This document shows positions 53,837-63,164 of a DNA stretch of 64,000 nt, one piece after another. Below the pieces are notes generated by a model. That model saw only the letters and a list, made by a program, of their open reading frames with translations. It did not search any database and had not been told where the DNA came from. The position numbers and the translations under genes were made by a program. The DNA comes from Paraburkholderia phenoliruptrix (lineage in GTDB: Bacteria; Pseudomonadota; Gammaproteobacteria; Burkholderiales; Burkholderiaceae), in assembly GCF_019511605.1 (NCBI RefSeq), contig NZ_JAEUAV010000001.1, positions 62,001 through 126,000 on the forward strand, read 5' to 3'. Positions within the stretch are counted from its first letter, which is position 1. Each line of letters begins with the position of its first letter.

Positions 53837-56002
53837 TTACTGCGTCTGCGCCTTCTGCCGCAGCTTGCCCTGATAGCGGATGGTCGGACGCAGCGACTGC
53901 GTCGTCGGTGCCGGGGCTTTCAGCAGTTGGCGGGCCACCATGGTGTTGGCGGAAGTGAGCGAGCCGATGGTCGTTTCACGCGACGGGTCGGCGAGTCCGT
54001 GAGCAACCAGCAGTTTTGCCTCGAGTTGCAGGCTCGTCAGCAGCACAGGGTCGGTCAGCGCATTGCTCTGTGCGAGCAACTGGCTCCACGCGTTGTTGCT
54101 GTAGTTCGTCACGTAGTAGTCGAGGCCGCTCGGATCGGCGAGCACCGCGGAGCAGCCGTTCAGCCGCACCTGCGTTTGCAGGTCCTTCATGGCGACCGTC
54201 TTGCGCGAAGTGAGTCCATCGCCATAAGCGAGCGTGAGCGGAATGGTCCATTGCGTTCCGGGATACTGGTTCTGGTTGGGGAACGGCGCCTGTTTGAGCG
54301 TCACGATGGTCTGGTTCGTGGTCAGGTCGCATTGGGTGTCGAGTGAGATCAGCGGCACGCCGGTTTGCCGCACGAAGCTGTCGCCAATCGCGCCCATCGG
54401 CTGACCGCTTGCCTTCGTGAGCTCGTCCCATAGACGCTTGGGCGTGACGTTGCCGAGCGCGTAGTCGGCCAGGTACTGCTGCAGCCCCTTGCGCATCGTT
54501 TCTTCGCCGAGATAGTTCTCCAGCATCTTCAACACGTGACCGCCCTTGTCATACGTGAAGGCGCTCGCGCTCAGCACGAAGTCGTTGGACGCCCAGCCAT
54601 TGAAGTTCGGCTGCACCGGGAACGCCGTGGACTTGAGGTCCGCGTTGATGACCGCGTACTTGTTCTTCACGTCGTCGACCCAGCTGAAGCGGTCCGGGAA
54701 GAAGCGCACTTTCGTCTTGTTCTCGAAGAACGTGGCAAACGATTCGTTCAGCCAGACGTCGTCCCACCAGTCGAGCGTAACGAGGTCGCCGAACCATTGA
54801 TGCGCCGCCTCGTGCGTGAGCACCGTCACGCCATAGTCGGACATGCTCGTGCCTGGCGCCGGCAGGATATCGTCGGCGAATTCCAGAATCGCACCCCAGT
54901 TCTCCATGCCGCCGAAGTTCAGGTCCTTCTGTTCCTTGAACGCGTCGTTCGCCGCAATCGTGTCGAACTTGGTGAGCGGCAACGGGATGCCCGTGTAGCG
55001 ATAGTAGTAGTCGAGTGCCTGCTTGGTCTGCTGCATGGCGGGCTTGGCCCAGTCACGCATGCCGGGCGGCGTGAAAATGCGCAGATGCAGGCCTTTGCCG
55101 TCGGGCAGCGGGCTCGTGAAGTCGTCTTCGAGAATGTCGAACTGACCGCCGCCGAAGAACAGCAGATACGAAGGCATGGGCGGGGTTTTTTCGAACGACA
55201 CCAGCTTATAGCCGCCGCCAACGTTCACCGCCGGCTTTTCGGCCGCGTTCGACACGACGTTCCAGTTTTGCGGCACTTCCGCGCTCACCTCATAGGTCGG
55301 CCGGAACGCCGGCTCGTCCCAGCCGGGGAACCACTGCCGCGCGAGATTCGACTCTCCCTGGGTAAGAATCGCGCCGCTCGTCGAACCGTCGGTCGCCTTC
55401 AGGTCGACGCGGAAAACGCCCTCCGCCGCGGAACAGCCAGGATACGGATCGTCGCCGCAACTTCCGCCGGTTTTCGTCACCGGGTCGTCGTAGCTCTTGA
55501 AGTTGATGATGCCGCTCCACTCCATGTGCAGCGAGTAGTTGCCCGCGGCGATCTGACCGCTGACGGGCCGCAACTGGTAGAAGTCGCCGTCGTCCTGCGG
55601 CGTGGCGATCAGCGCGATGTTGCCCGGCTGAAGCATGATCGTGCCGTTGGTGAACTTGATGCGATGCCCCGCGATCGTGATCGCGTTAACCGCCTTGAGC
55701 ACCTTGATCTGCACGTCGGCGCGGCCGTCGAACGACGACAGCGCCGGGTTGGGCCTGAACCACAGCTTGTAGTTGACGGGCGTTACCGTGTTGGGCAGTT
55801 CAACTGGCTGCACGGTCTTGTCGATCGACGTGTCCGCGACCGCCGCGCTCGCCGGCACGACCGGCGTATCGGAGGCGCTCGCCGGGCCTTGGGCAGATTT
55901 GCTCGTGAGCGAAGCCGAGCCGTCTCCTCCTCCGCAACCGGCCAGGGCCATTATTCCGGCTAGCGCCAGGCACTGAATCTGCAATCGGAAATTTATGCGC
56001 AT
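53837..56002 (-). CDS. M1-family aminopeptidase, lipoprotein
   Basis: 721 residues. Lipoprotein signal with lipobox LAGC (Cys about residue 23). Beta-saddle N-terminal domain (about 70-290), catalytic domain with exopeptidase motif GGMENWG (about 364) and zinc motif HEAAHQWFGDLVTLDWWDDVWLNESFA (HExxH about 394-398, third ligand Glu 18 residues later), then the C-terminal helical domain. It should remove N-terminal residues from peptides, anchored to the envelope facing the periplasm or outside. It is unlike the cytoplasmic PepN in having the lipid anchor. Confidence 0.94.
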   Translation of the reverse strand: MRINFRLQIQCLALAGIMALAGCGGGDGSASLTSKSAQGPASASDTPVVPASAAVADTSIDKTVQPVELPNTVTPVNYKLWFRPNPALSSFDGRADVQIKVLKAVNAITIAGHRIKFTNGTIMLQPGNIALIATPQDDGDFYQLRPVSGQIAAGNYSLHMEWSGIINFKSYDDPVTKTGGSCGDDPYPGCSAAEGVFRVDLKATDGSTSGAILTQGESNLARQWFPGWDEPAFRPTYEVSAEVPQNWNVVSNAAEKPAVNVGGGYKLVSFEKTPPMPSYLLFFGGGQFDILEDDFTSPLPDGKGLHLRIFTPPGMRDWAKPAMQQTKQALDYYYRYTGIPLPLTKFDTIAANDAFKEQKDLNFGGMENWGAILEFADDILPAPGTSMSDYGVTVLTHEAAHQWFGDLVTLDWWDDVWLNESFATFFENKTKVRFFPDRFSWVDDVKNKYAVINADLKSTAFPVQPNFNGWASNDFVLSASAFTYDKGGHVLKMLENYLGEETMRKGLQQYLADYALGNVTPKRLWDELTKASGQPMGAIGDSFVRQTGVPLISLDTQCDLTTNQTIVTLKQAPFPNQNQYPGTQWTIPLTLAYGDGLTSRKTVAMKDLQTQVRLNGCSAVLADPSGLDYYVTNYSNNAWSQLLAQSNALTDPVLLTSLQLEAKLLVAHGLADPSRETTIGSLTSANTMVARQLLKAPAPTTQSLRPTIRYQGKLRQKAQTQ

Positions 56003-56475
56003 TTTAATCCTCGACTGACAATATCGGTATAAACAAGGTGCGTTGAGTCACTTCAGCCGTGTTTCTCTTTTTTCAGCGAAAAAGGTCTCCCGCACCAGCA
56101 CCGATTTGCTAGCGAGAATATATGGACGTGTTACGCCCTCAGCACTAACGGCTGATTTTTAAAGTTACAGATCTTTTTATTACAAAGCTTTCAGAACAGA
56201 CATTTACGACGCCGCTCCGATTCACGGAAAAGCGCATGCAGCGCGCTTTCCGGAGAAACGCGATAAACGTGGCTCGGTTTTGACGCCAGTGCGTAGCCTA
56301 GTTTGGCAAACGTTATCGTGTCAACTTCCTTTCACAAACTTTCCTGGTTTCGAGCGCCACGTATGCAAACCGAATGGCCGCGCCGATTTACCTGAGTCGA
56401 TACTCTAAATACGTGATTTCCCGGACGGGACTACGGAAAATTTTTTATTTTCTAATTGCCGGATGTGATAAAGCG
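56003..56475. other. AT-rich intergenic region upstream of the aminopeptidase
   Basis: About 470 bases clearly richer in A and T than the rest of the window (for example around 56060-56080 and 56155-56190, and 56440-56460). No gene is supported. It should contain the promoter of the aminopeptidase and perhaps sites for AT-preferring nucleoid proteins. Confidence 0.6.
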
Positions 56476-56515
56476 AAAGCGCGAGTCGCCGAGAGAAACC
56501 GGCGACTCGCGCTTT
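56476..56515 (-). terminator. 15-bp stem terminator after the epoxide hydrolase
   Basis: AAAGCGCGAGTCGCC (56476-56490) pairs with GGCGACTCGCGCTTT (56501-56515), 10-base loop. On the minus strand the stem ends in TTT followed by CGCTTTATC. It lies about 75 bases after the epoxide hydrolase stop. Confidence 0.75.
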
Positions 56516-56591
56516 ACTTTGCATTGAGTTCGGGACGCACTTGCCGCACGCAACCGCTTGGCAAATCGCGGCGTCGGCGTCTCGCACCAGG

Positions 56592-57755
56592 TCAGCGGCG
56601 CCCGGTCCGCAGCGGTCTGAAGAAGCTGCGAATTTCGGCCGCCAGCAGGTCAGGCTTTTCCATTGCGGCGAAATGGCCGCCGCCTGGCATGTCGGTCCAC
56701 TGCGTCACATTGAAGGTTCTTTCAAGCCAGCTGCGCGGCGGATGACTGATCTCCTTCGGAAAACGCGCAAAGCCGACGGGCGGCACGACGCGTTCAGCTT
56801 GCGCGAAACGCATCGGCTGAAGACGGTTTTCCCAGTACATCTGCATCGCCGGCCCAATGCTCTGCGTGTACCAGTAAAGCGAGATGTTGGTCAGCAACTC
56901 GTCTTTTGAAAAAACGCGCTCCACGTCCCCTTCGCAATCGCTCCACGCGCGGAATTTTTCAGCTATCCATGCGGCGAGCCCCACAGGCGAATCGTTCAGC
57001 GACGCCGCGAGCGTAAGCGGCTTCGTCATGTGCAGATGCGAGTAGCCGCCTTCGAGCGCGGCCCACTCGTTCCTGTCGCGCAAAAAGCGCTCTTCTTCCG
57101 CGCTCAACGCTTGTTGCGTCGCGCCGATCGCGGGCTCGTAGGAACCCGGCAGGAAGTTCAAATGAATGCCGTCGACCACCTCGGGATGCCGCGTCGCAAG
57201 TGCAATGGAGACGCCCGCGCCCAGGTCGCCGCCTTGCGCGCCGAAGCGCGGGTAACCGAGGCCGTGCATCAGCGACGCCCATAGATCCGCGACCTGAAAC
57301 GCCGACATGCCGGGCCGCGCAGGCGCCGCGGAAAACGCGAAGCCGGGCAGCGAAGGCACGACCACGTCGAACGAATCCGCAGGTTCGCCGCCGAACGCGC
57401 CGGGGTCGCACAGCCGTTCCAGCAGCGCTTCGAACTCGACGAACGAACCCGGCCAGCCATGCGTGACAACCAGTGGATAAGGCGCCGGGCCCGCGCCGCG
57501 CCGATGCACGAAGTGCACGCGCTGTCCCTCTACGTCGGCCATGAACTGCGGCTGCCGGTTCAGGCGCTCTTCAGCGGCGCGCCAGTCGAACTGCCCGGCC
57601 CAATACGCGGCGAGCTCGCGCAGCCATGCTGCGTCCATGCCCTGTTGCCATGCGGGCGACGGCGTGGCGGGCGCCCAGCGCGTTGCGAGTATCCGTCGAC
57701 GCAGATCGTCGATGTCGTGCTCAGGCACGGCGATATGAAACGGCTGGATTTGCAT
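56592..57755 (-). CDS. epoxide hydrolase (alpha/beta-hydrolase, EHN type)
   Basis: 387 residues from the ATG at 57755. N-terminal EHN region MQIQPFHIAVPEHDIDDLRRRILATRWAPA, then the alpha/beta-hydrolase core: oxyanion HGWPGSFVEF (about 115-125), nucleophile Asp in AQGGDLGAGVSIALA (about 177), lid tyrosine region ISLYWYTQSIGPAMQMYWEN and the catalytic His in DMPGGHFAAMEKPD. Hydrolyses epoxides to diols; natural substrate unknown. Shares a divergent promoter region with lrgA. Confidence 0.92.
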   Translation of the reverse strand: MQIQPFHIAVPEHDIDDLRRRILATRWAPATPSPAWQQGMDAAWLRELAAYWAGQFDWRAAEERLNRQPQFMADVEGQRVHFVHRRGAGPAPYPLVVTHGWPGSFVEFEALLERLCDPGAFGGEPADSFDVVVPSLPGFAFSAAPARPGMSAFQVADLWASLMHGLGYPRFGAQGGDLGAGVSIALATRHPEVVDGIHLNFLPGSYEPAIGATQQALSAEEERFLRDRNEWAALEGGYSHLHMTKPLTLAASLNDSPVGLAAWIAEKFRAWSDCEGDVERVFSKDELLTNISLYWYTQSIGPAMQMYWENRLQPMRFAQAERVVPPVGFARFPKEISHPPRSWLERTFNVTQWTDMPGGGHFAAMEKPDLLAAEIRSFFRPLRTGRR

Positions 57756-57892
57756 GGGCGTCGTCCACGGTGGAGTAGTCGATCGAGCGCAGTTTGCAGC
57801 GCGCCGTTCGCGGCAATCGGCTCGCATGATCCACAAAACTACCGGCATGGTACACAATGCGCGCTGTTTCGTTTCGTGCGCTGGAGATCGAC

Positions 57893-58276
57893 ATGCTGGG
57901 AGCGCTGGCCGCCCTGCTCACCTTTCAATGCCTTGGAGAAGGCGTGTCTTACGTGTTCCGCTTACCGGTGCCGGGCCCGGTGATCGGCATGCTGCTGCTG
58001 TTCGGCTTTGTGATGATGCGCCCGCAAACAGCGGACGCCATCGAGCCCACCGCGCTCGAATTGCTACGGCATCTGTCGTTGCTTTTCGTGCCCGCGGGCG
58101 TCGGCATCATGGTGTCGGCCAGCCGCATTCGCGGCGATGCGATTGCCGTGATCGTTTCGATCGCCGTCAGCACCACGCTTGCAATTGCGGTTGCCGCGCT
58201 CGTCACGCGTGCGTTGATGCGCCGGCAGCAGCGCAGCGGACCGGACAACCGCGCCGACACGGAGGCCGCACAATGA
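57893..58276 (+). CDS. lrgA: LrgA/CidA family membrane protein
   Basis: 127 residues from the ATG at 57893, preceded by GGAGAT. Four helices: LGALAALLTFQCLGEGVSYVF, PGPVIGMLLLFGFVMM, LLRHLSLLFVPAGVGIMV and AVIVSIAVSTTLAIAVAALVTRALM. The LPVPGPVIGMLLLF segment is the family signature. Holin-like proteins, first tied to autolysis in Staphylococcus; other members take part in pyruvate or acetate transport with LrgB. ATGA overlap with lrgB. Confidence 0.93.
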   Translation: MLGALAALLTFQCLGEGVSYVFRLPVPGPVIGMLLLFGFVMMRPQTADAIEPTALELLRHLSLLFVPAGVGIMVSASRIRGDAIAVIVSIAVSTTLAIAVAALVTRALMRRQQRSGPDNRADTEAAQ

Positions 58277-59013
58277 CCGCTTTACCGAAGCTCGGCGCGA
58301 TCTGGGTCTATCTGGCGGCAAGTCCGCTGCTCGGTCTCACCATCACGTTGATCGCGTATCTGATTGCGCAGGCCCTGTATGCAAAGGCGCGTTTCAATCC
58401 GCTCGCCAATCCGGTGCTGATCGCGGTCGCGCTGCTCGTCGCAGTGCTCGAACTGACCGGCACGCCATACGCAACGTATTTCGAAGGCGCGCAGTTCGTC
58501 CACTTTCTGCTCGGTCCGGCGACCGTTGCACTCGCGTTGCCGCTTTATCGCCAGTGGCCGAAGCTGCGCCGCTATGCGTTGCCGCTCATTGGCGGACTTG
58601 TCGCCGGCTCGTTGACGGCGATTGTCTCGGCCATCGGCGTGGCCGCGCTGTTCGGCGCCTCGCATCAGACGCTCGCGTCGCTCGCGCCCAAATCCGCGAC
58701 TACGCCGATTGCGATGGCGGTGGCGTCGCAAATCGGCGGCATTCCGTCGCTTACCGCGGTGCTCGTCATATCGACGGGAGTGTTCGGCGCCGTGTTCGCG
58801 CGCGCCATTCTCAACGTATTGCGAATCGCCGAGCCCGAGGTGCGCGGCTTCGCACTCGGCATTGCGTCGCACGGCATCGGCACCGCACGCGCATTTCAGG
58901 TGAGCGAGCAGATGGGCGCGTTCGCCGGGCTCGGCATGGGGCTCAATGGCGTGTTTACCGCTTTTGTGGTTCCCGTGCTGATGCCTGTGATGGCGCGCTG
59001 GCTGGGCGTGTGA
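58273..59013 (+). CDS. lrgB: LrgB/CidB family membrane protein
   Basis: 246 residues, about seven helices. Family signatures NPLANPVLIAVALLV, FVHFLLGPATVALALPLYRQW, LAPKSATTPIAMAVASQIGGIPSLTAVLVISTGVFGAV and FALGIASHGIGTARAFQVSEQMGAFAGLGMGLNG. Works with LrgA, translationally coupled. Either holin/anti-holin type or a monocarboxylate channel; the window cannot tell them apart. Confidence 0.94.
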   Translation: MTALPKLGAIWVYLAASPLLGLTITLIAYLIAQALYAKARFNPLANPVLIAVALLVAVLELTGTPYATYFEGAQFVHFLLGPATVALALPLYRQWPKLRRYALPLIGGLVAGSLTAIVSAIGVAALFGASHQTLASLAPKSATTPIAMAVASQIGGIPSLTAVLVISTGVFGAVFARAILNVLRIAEPEVRGFALGIASHGIGTARAFQVSEQMGAFAGLGMGLNGVFTAFVVPVLMPVMARWLGV

Positions 59014-59357
59014 GCGTTGGGCACGGCGTCGCGTGCGCACAGGAAGAGCGCGTGCGCAGCACATGAGCATCGCGCAGATGCGTGGAGGGCCACCGCTATT
59101 GCAGCAGAGATCGGCAATCCACAACGCGGTTTCGCCCGCCACAATGCTTCGCCATCCGAATTAATCACGCCTCGTCGCGATCGCTACATCGCACTCCCTT
59201 GCCAGAGCCAGGCTCTTGCGATTCACGCAGCATAGTTTGAAGCGAGCCCGCTTTTATGCGATGCTAGCCACGCCCCAAACGCAGGGCACGGCAGGTCATC
59301 GAACGAGAGGGTGTGAGAGGCAGACCAATCCTGTTGTCCATTCCTTCAGGAGGAGAC
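59014..59357. other. 344-base gap between lrgB and trehalase
   Basis: No gene, repeat array or terminator could be supported. The trehalase promoter is expected here; its ribosome site AGGAGGAG is at about 59346-59354. Confidence 0.45.
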
Positions 59358-61061
59358 ATGATTGTGTCATTGCAAGCGCGCAGCATTCGCTGTGCCGGCC
59401 GCGCGCCCGGCATGCCTGGCTGTCCCAACGGTTTACCGCGGCCTTTGCCTCCCGGCGCCCGCCTGAAGTATCTGCAGCGCGCGGCCGCCGTTTCGGGCTT
59501 TGCCTTCCTCTTTGGTCTTTCATCGCTTTGTCATGCGGACACGCAGGTCGGCGGCACGTTGCCGCCCGCACCGGACATACTGTATGGCGAGCTGTTCGTT
59601 GCCGTGCAAACGGCACAGATCTATCCGGACCAGAAGACCTTCGTCGACGCAACGCCTAATGCGGACCCCGCCGTCATCGTGCAGCTTTATCAGCAGCAGA
59701 AGAACAATCCGGGGTTTTCGCTCGCGAACTTCGTGAACCAGTATTTCACGCCGCCGAGCGAGCCGGTAATCACCCCGCCCGCGAACCAGACGCTGCGCGA
59801 GCACATCAACTGGCTGTGGCCCGCTCTCACGCGCACGACCACGAGCGCGCCGCCTAACAGTTCGCTGATCCCGTTGCCGAAGCCCTACGTAGTGCCCGGC
59901 GGACGCTTTCGCGAAGGCTACTACTGGGACACCTACTTCACGATGCTCGGCTTGCAGGAAGCCGGCCGCGAAGACCTGGTCGACAACATGCTCGACAACT
60001 TCGCATACATGATCGACAAGTTCGGCCATATTCCGAACGGCAATCGCACGTATTACCTCGACCGCTCGCAGCCGCCCTTCTTCTCGCACATGGTGGAGCT
60101 CGCGTCCAAAGTGGAAGGCCACGGCGTCTATCAGAAGTACCTGCCTGCGCTGCGCAAGGAATACGGCTACTGGATGCAGGGCGAAAGCTCGACGTCGGCC
60201 GGCTCGGCCACGCGCAACGTGGTCGTGATGCCTGACCGCACTGTCCTGAACCGCTATTGGGACGAGCTGGACACGCCGCGCGACGAATCGTATCTGGAGG
60301 ACATACAGACCGCGCAAAAGGCGACCGGCCGCAATCCGAACGACGTGTACCGCGAATTGCGCGCCACCGCCGAAAGCGGTTGGGACTTCAGTTCGCGCTG
60401 GTTCGGCGACAACATGACGCTCGCGACGGTGCGCACCACGTCGATCGTTCCGGTCGATCTGAACAGCCTGATGTTCCACCTGGAGATCAGCATTGCGAAA
60501 GGCTGCGGCGAGACGCGCGATTTCCGCTGTGTCGGCGAATTCACGGCACGCGCAGCGAAGCGCGCGCTCGGCATCAACCGCTACCTGTGGAATTCGAACG
60601 GCTACTACGGCGACTACGACTGGCAGCTCGGCAAACCACGCGACAACAAGACGGCGGCCATGGTGTTTCCGCTGTTCGTCGGCGCTGCATGGCCGGATCG
60701 CGCGAAAAAGACCGCGCAGCAGGTGCAATCGACGTTGCTGCAACCGGGCGGCCTTGTCACGACGACCTACAACACCACGCAACAGTGGGATGCACCGAAC
60801 GGCTGGGCGCCGCTGCATTGGGTCGCCATTCAGGGCTTGAAGCGCTATGGTCAGGACGCGCTCGCGCAACAGATCGGCACACGTTTTCTCGCCGACGTAA
60901 AGGGCGTTTATGCGACCGATAAAAAGCTGGTGGAGAAGTACGTAGTGGAAGGCGCAGGCACCGGCGGTGGCGGCGGAGGCGAATATCCGCTTCAGGACGG
61001 CTTTGGCTGGACCAATGGCGTGACGCTGAAACTGCTCGACCTGTACAGTCCGGGCGAATAA
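59358..61061 (+). CDS. treA: periplasmic trehalase (GH37)
   Basis: 567 residues from the ATG at 59358, which has AGGAGGAGA five bases upstream. A 45-residue Pro/Arg-rich leader comes before the hydrophobic part of the signal ([23 protein letters not shown]), longer than usual. GH37 signatures: [27 protein letters not shown], the [25 protein letters not shown] block, [30 protein letters not shown] and [18 protein letters not shown]. It splits trehalose to two glucose molecules in the periplasm. This would feed sugar uptake and the glycogen genes. Confidence 0.95.
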   Translation: MIVSLQARSIRCAGRAPGMPGCPNGLPRPLPPGARLKYLQRAAAVSGFAFLFGLSSLCHADTQVGGTLPPAPDILYGELFVAVQTAQIYPDQKTFVDATPNADPAVIVQLYQQQKNNPGFSLANFVNQYFTPPSEPVITPPANQTLREHINWLWPALTRTTTSAPPNSSLIPLPKPYVVPGGRFREGYYWDTYFTMLGLQEAGREDLVDNMLDNFAYMIDKFGHIPNGNRTYYLDRSQPPFFSHMVELASKVEGHGVYQKYLPALRKEYGYWMQGESSTSAGSATRNVVVMPDRTVLNRYWDELDTPRDESYLEDIQTAQKATGRNPNDVYRELRATAESGWDFSSRWFGDNMTLATVRTTSIVPVDLNSLMFHLEISIAKGCGETRDFRCVGEFTARAAKRALGINRYLWNSNGYYGDYDWQLGKPRDNKTAAMVFPLFVGAAWPDRAKKTAQQVQSTLLQPGGLVTTTYNTTQQWDAPNGWAPLHWVAIQGLKRYGQDALAQQIGTRFLADVKGVYATDKKLVEKYVVEGAGTGGGGGGEYPLQDGFGWTNGVTLKLLDLYSPGE

Positions 61062-61149
61062 GCCAGACGGCAGCGCGCGCCGGGCGGGCACGGGCGGCGC
61101 GAGGAGACCACGCTTGGAGGAAGGCGAGTCCGGGCGAGCGTCCGCAATA

Positions 61150-61171
61150 CTGTACAAAAACACAGTATAAT
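61150..61171 (+). promoter_or_regulatory. LexA-type SOS box abutting a -10 element
   Basis: CTGTACAAAAACACAG at 61150-61165 matches the CTGT-N8-ACAG LexA consensus exactly. TATAAT at 61166-61171 is a perfect -10 hexamer. A repressor bound there would block RNA polymerase for the alkB-like gene that begins a few bases on. Confidence 0.8.
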
Positions 61172-61178
61172 GACTCGT

Positions 61179-61817
61179 ATGAACCAGTCATTTCCCGGCG
61201 GGCCCGTGCCCGCCCGGCGTTCGATCATGGCGTCCCAGCAAGGACTCTTTGCCCCGGAACCGGTCAGCCTGTTCAGTGACCGTGAAGGCGGAATCCGTTA
61301 CCTGCCCGAGTCCATCGCGCCGGATATTGCGCAGCAGTGGTTTGTCGAGTTGCTGAACAGCATTGGCTGGAGCAGCCATCAGCGCATGATGTATGAGCGC
61401 GAAGTGGCGGTGCCCCGGCTGATCGCCACGTTCCTACGCGAATCGGCGGACCTGCCCGCGCCGCTTGGCGCGGCGTTCGAGGCGGTGCGCTCGCTCGTCG
61501 GCGCGCCGTTTAACCGCGTGGGGCTCAACCTGTACCGGGACGAACATGACAGCGTCGCGCCGCACAACGACAAAACCGCCAACCTGGTGCGCGGCGCGCC
61601 GATTGCGATCGTGTCGCTCGGCGCCGCGCGGCGCATGACAATCCGCCCGAAAAAAGGTCCCGGCCGCGCCGTGCATGTGGAACTGGAGCCGGGCAGTTGC
61701 CTTGTCATGAGCTACGCGTCGCAATTCACGCACGACCACGGCATTCCCAAGCTCGTGGAAAGCGTCGGGCCGCGCATCAGCCTCGCGTTTCGCTGCTACA
61801 ACGGTCCGCGCGACTAA
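61179..61817 (+). CDS. alkB: AlkB-like 2-oxoglutarate/iron dioxygenase
   Basis: About 212 residues. AlkB-fold oxygenase: nucleotide-recognition lid (about 40-110, RYLPESIAPDIAQQWFVELLNSIGWSSHQRMMYEREVAVPR), iron motif in NLYRDEHDSVAPHNDKT (His-x-Asp) with the later His in QFTHDHGIPK, and the 2-oxoglutarate arginine in GPRISLAFR. AlkB enzymes remove methyl groups from N1-methyladenine and N3-methylcytosine in DNA or RNA. The ATG at 61170 is upstream of the expected start point set by the -10 box, so the ATG at 61179 (near leaderless) or 61227 is more likely. The SOS box suggests induction by DNA damage. Confidence 0.9.
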   Translation: MNQSFPGGPVPARRSIMASQQGLFAPEPVSLFSDREGGIRYLPESIAPDIAQQWFVELLNSIGWSSHQRMMYEREVAVPRLIATFLRESADLPAPLGAAFEAVRSLVGAPFNRVGLNLYRDEHDSVAPHNDKTANLVRGAPIAIVSLGAARRMTIRPKKGPGRAVHVELEPGSCLVMSYASQFTHDHGIPKLVESVGPRISLAFRCYNGPRD

Positions 61818-61836
61818 CCGGGCATTGGCGCACGGC

Positions 61837-62529
61837 TCACACGGCAAAAATGTCCGGATTCTCGAGCAAGGGCACGAATTGACCGGTGCGGCCGTCGAGT
61901 GCGAGCATCACCCCGCTCTCGATGTCGAAAATCCAGCCGTGCAGCTGCAGGGTCTTGTTCGCGAGCCCGACCGCAACGGAAGGATGCGTCCGAATGTTCG
62001 CCAACTGCGCGACCACGTTGTCCTTGACCAGCGCGTCGAGCCGTTGCGCGGGCGACTCGTAGCTGCGCGACGCGTTGATGGCCTTCGCGGCATCCGCGTG
62101 GCGCAGCCAGCCCGCCACTGCCGGCAGGCGCTCCAGGTTGGTGTTGGCCGTGATCGCGGTCATCGCGCCGCAGTTCGAGTGCCCGCATATCACGATGTCG
62201 CGCACGCCAAGCACCGCGACCGCATATTCGACCGTCGCCGACACGCCGCCGGGCTCGGGACCATACGAAGGCACGATGTTGCCCGCATTACGAATCACGA
62301 AAAGCGCGCCCGGCTCTGCCTGCGTCAGCAGTTCAGGAACCACGCGGCTGTCCGAGCAGGTCACGAAAAGCGTGCTCGGGCTTTGCGCGGTGGACAGGCG
62401 CTTGAACAAGGCGCTTTGCTGCGGAAACACTTCGCGTTGAAAGCGGATCAAGCCCTCGATGATTTCCTGCACGATGTTCTCCAGATAGTCGAAGTTACGC
62501 GGCGCGCCCCGTTCAGCCAGCTTGTGCAT
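61837..62529 (-). CDS. can: beta-class carbonic anhydrase
   Basis: 230 residues. Zinc ligands in VTCSDSRV (C58, with D60 and R62) and GHSNCGAM (H117, C120). N-terminal helices, [29 protein letters not shown] and the C-terminal [23 protein letters not shown] all fit. Converts CO2 and bicarbonate in the cytoplasm. Its stop lies 20 bases from the convergent alkB-like stop. No bicarbonate transporter is alongside. Confidence 0.95.
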   Translation of the reverse strand: MHKLAERGAPRNFDYLENIVQEIIEGLIRFQREVFPQQSALFKRLSTAQSPSTLFVTCSDSRVVPELLTQAEPGALFVIRNAGNIVPSYGPEPGGVSATVEYAVAVLGVRDIVICGHSNCGAMTAITANTNLERLPAVAGWLRHADAAKAINASRSYESPAQRLDALVKDNVVAQLANIRTHPSVAVGLANKTLQLHGWIFDIESGVMLALDGRTGQFVPLLENPDIFAV

Positions 62530-62648
62530 GCTGGCGCCTGCGGCGGCCGCGGGCGGTTCGCGCGACTATACCGCGTTGCGGCGCCCAGGTCAGGTGCGTC
62601 CCTCATGCCGCCGCGTGTCTGCCGTGTCAGTCAGGTCCGCGCGTGCCG

Positions 62649-62697
62649 CGGCGGCATGCCGGCGGCATGTCGGCGGCATGCCGGCGGACCGGCGGAC
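62649..62697. repeat. 11-base CGGCGGCATGC tandem copies and 8-base extension
   Basis: CGGCGGCATGC (62649-62659), CGGCGGCATGT (62660-62670), CGGCGGCATGC (62671-62681), then two CGGCGGAC units (62682-62697). Lies between the start of the carbonic anhydrase gene and the stop of the DUF1488 gene. Confidence 0.85.
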
Positions 62698-62712
62698 CGG
62701 CAAAACCCGTCG

Positions 62713-62985
62713 TCAAGGGCCTGTCTTGTCGAAGTCGCGCGTTTCCAGTTCCACGGATTGCCCGCCGTTCTTTTCGAGCACGCGCGTCGCGGCCTTCTCA
62801 ATCTGCGCGCGGTTCGCCTCGAAAGTGCCCACCAGGTCGTGAGCCGACGGTCCGCCGTTGCCGAAATGGTCGTTCAGCGCGTCGAGCGAGACGCTGCACC
62901 AGACGTCCTTTCCATCGACATTGGCTTCGAAGGCGACGCGCGCGGCCGCCACCACTTCACGGCGTCCGGTGAATTCGATCCTCAT
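62713..62985 (-). CDS. DUF1488 protein
   Basis: 90 residues. VVAAARVAFEANVDGKDVWCSVSLDALNDHFG is the DUF1488 pattern: a beta strand bundle with VDG and SLDALNDHFG, then a helix (LVGTFEANRAQIEKAATRVL). Short cytoplasmic protein of no known function, frequent in Burkholderia. Confidence 0.85.
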   Translation of the reverse strand: MRIEFTGRREVVAAARVAFEANVDGKDVWCSVSLDALNDHFGNGGPSAHDLVGTFEANRAQIEKAATRVLEKNGGQSVELETRDFDKTGP

Positions 62986-63164
62986 AATGACCCTCCATGT
63001 GTCGAAAGAATGTCGTCAGTCGCAAGCGCCGTGCCACGCCGCCACGCCGCCTGCCCGCGTGCGACAGACTGCGCGGATCGCGCGCAAGGTGCATACTCGG
63101 AGTCGGCCGCGGCCGATGCGCCGCCTCGCCCGCGCACCTACTATTCTGATACCAACTCCACCCC

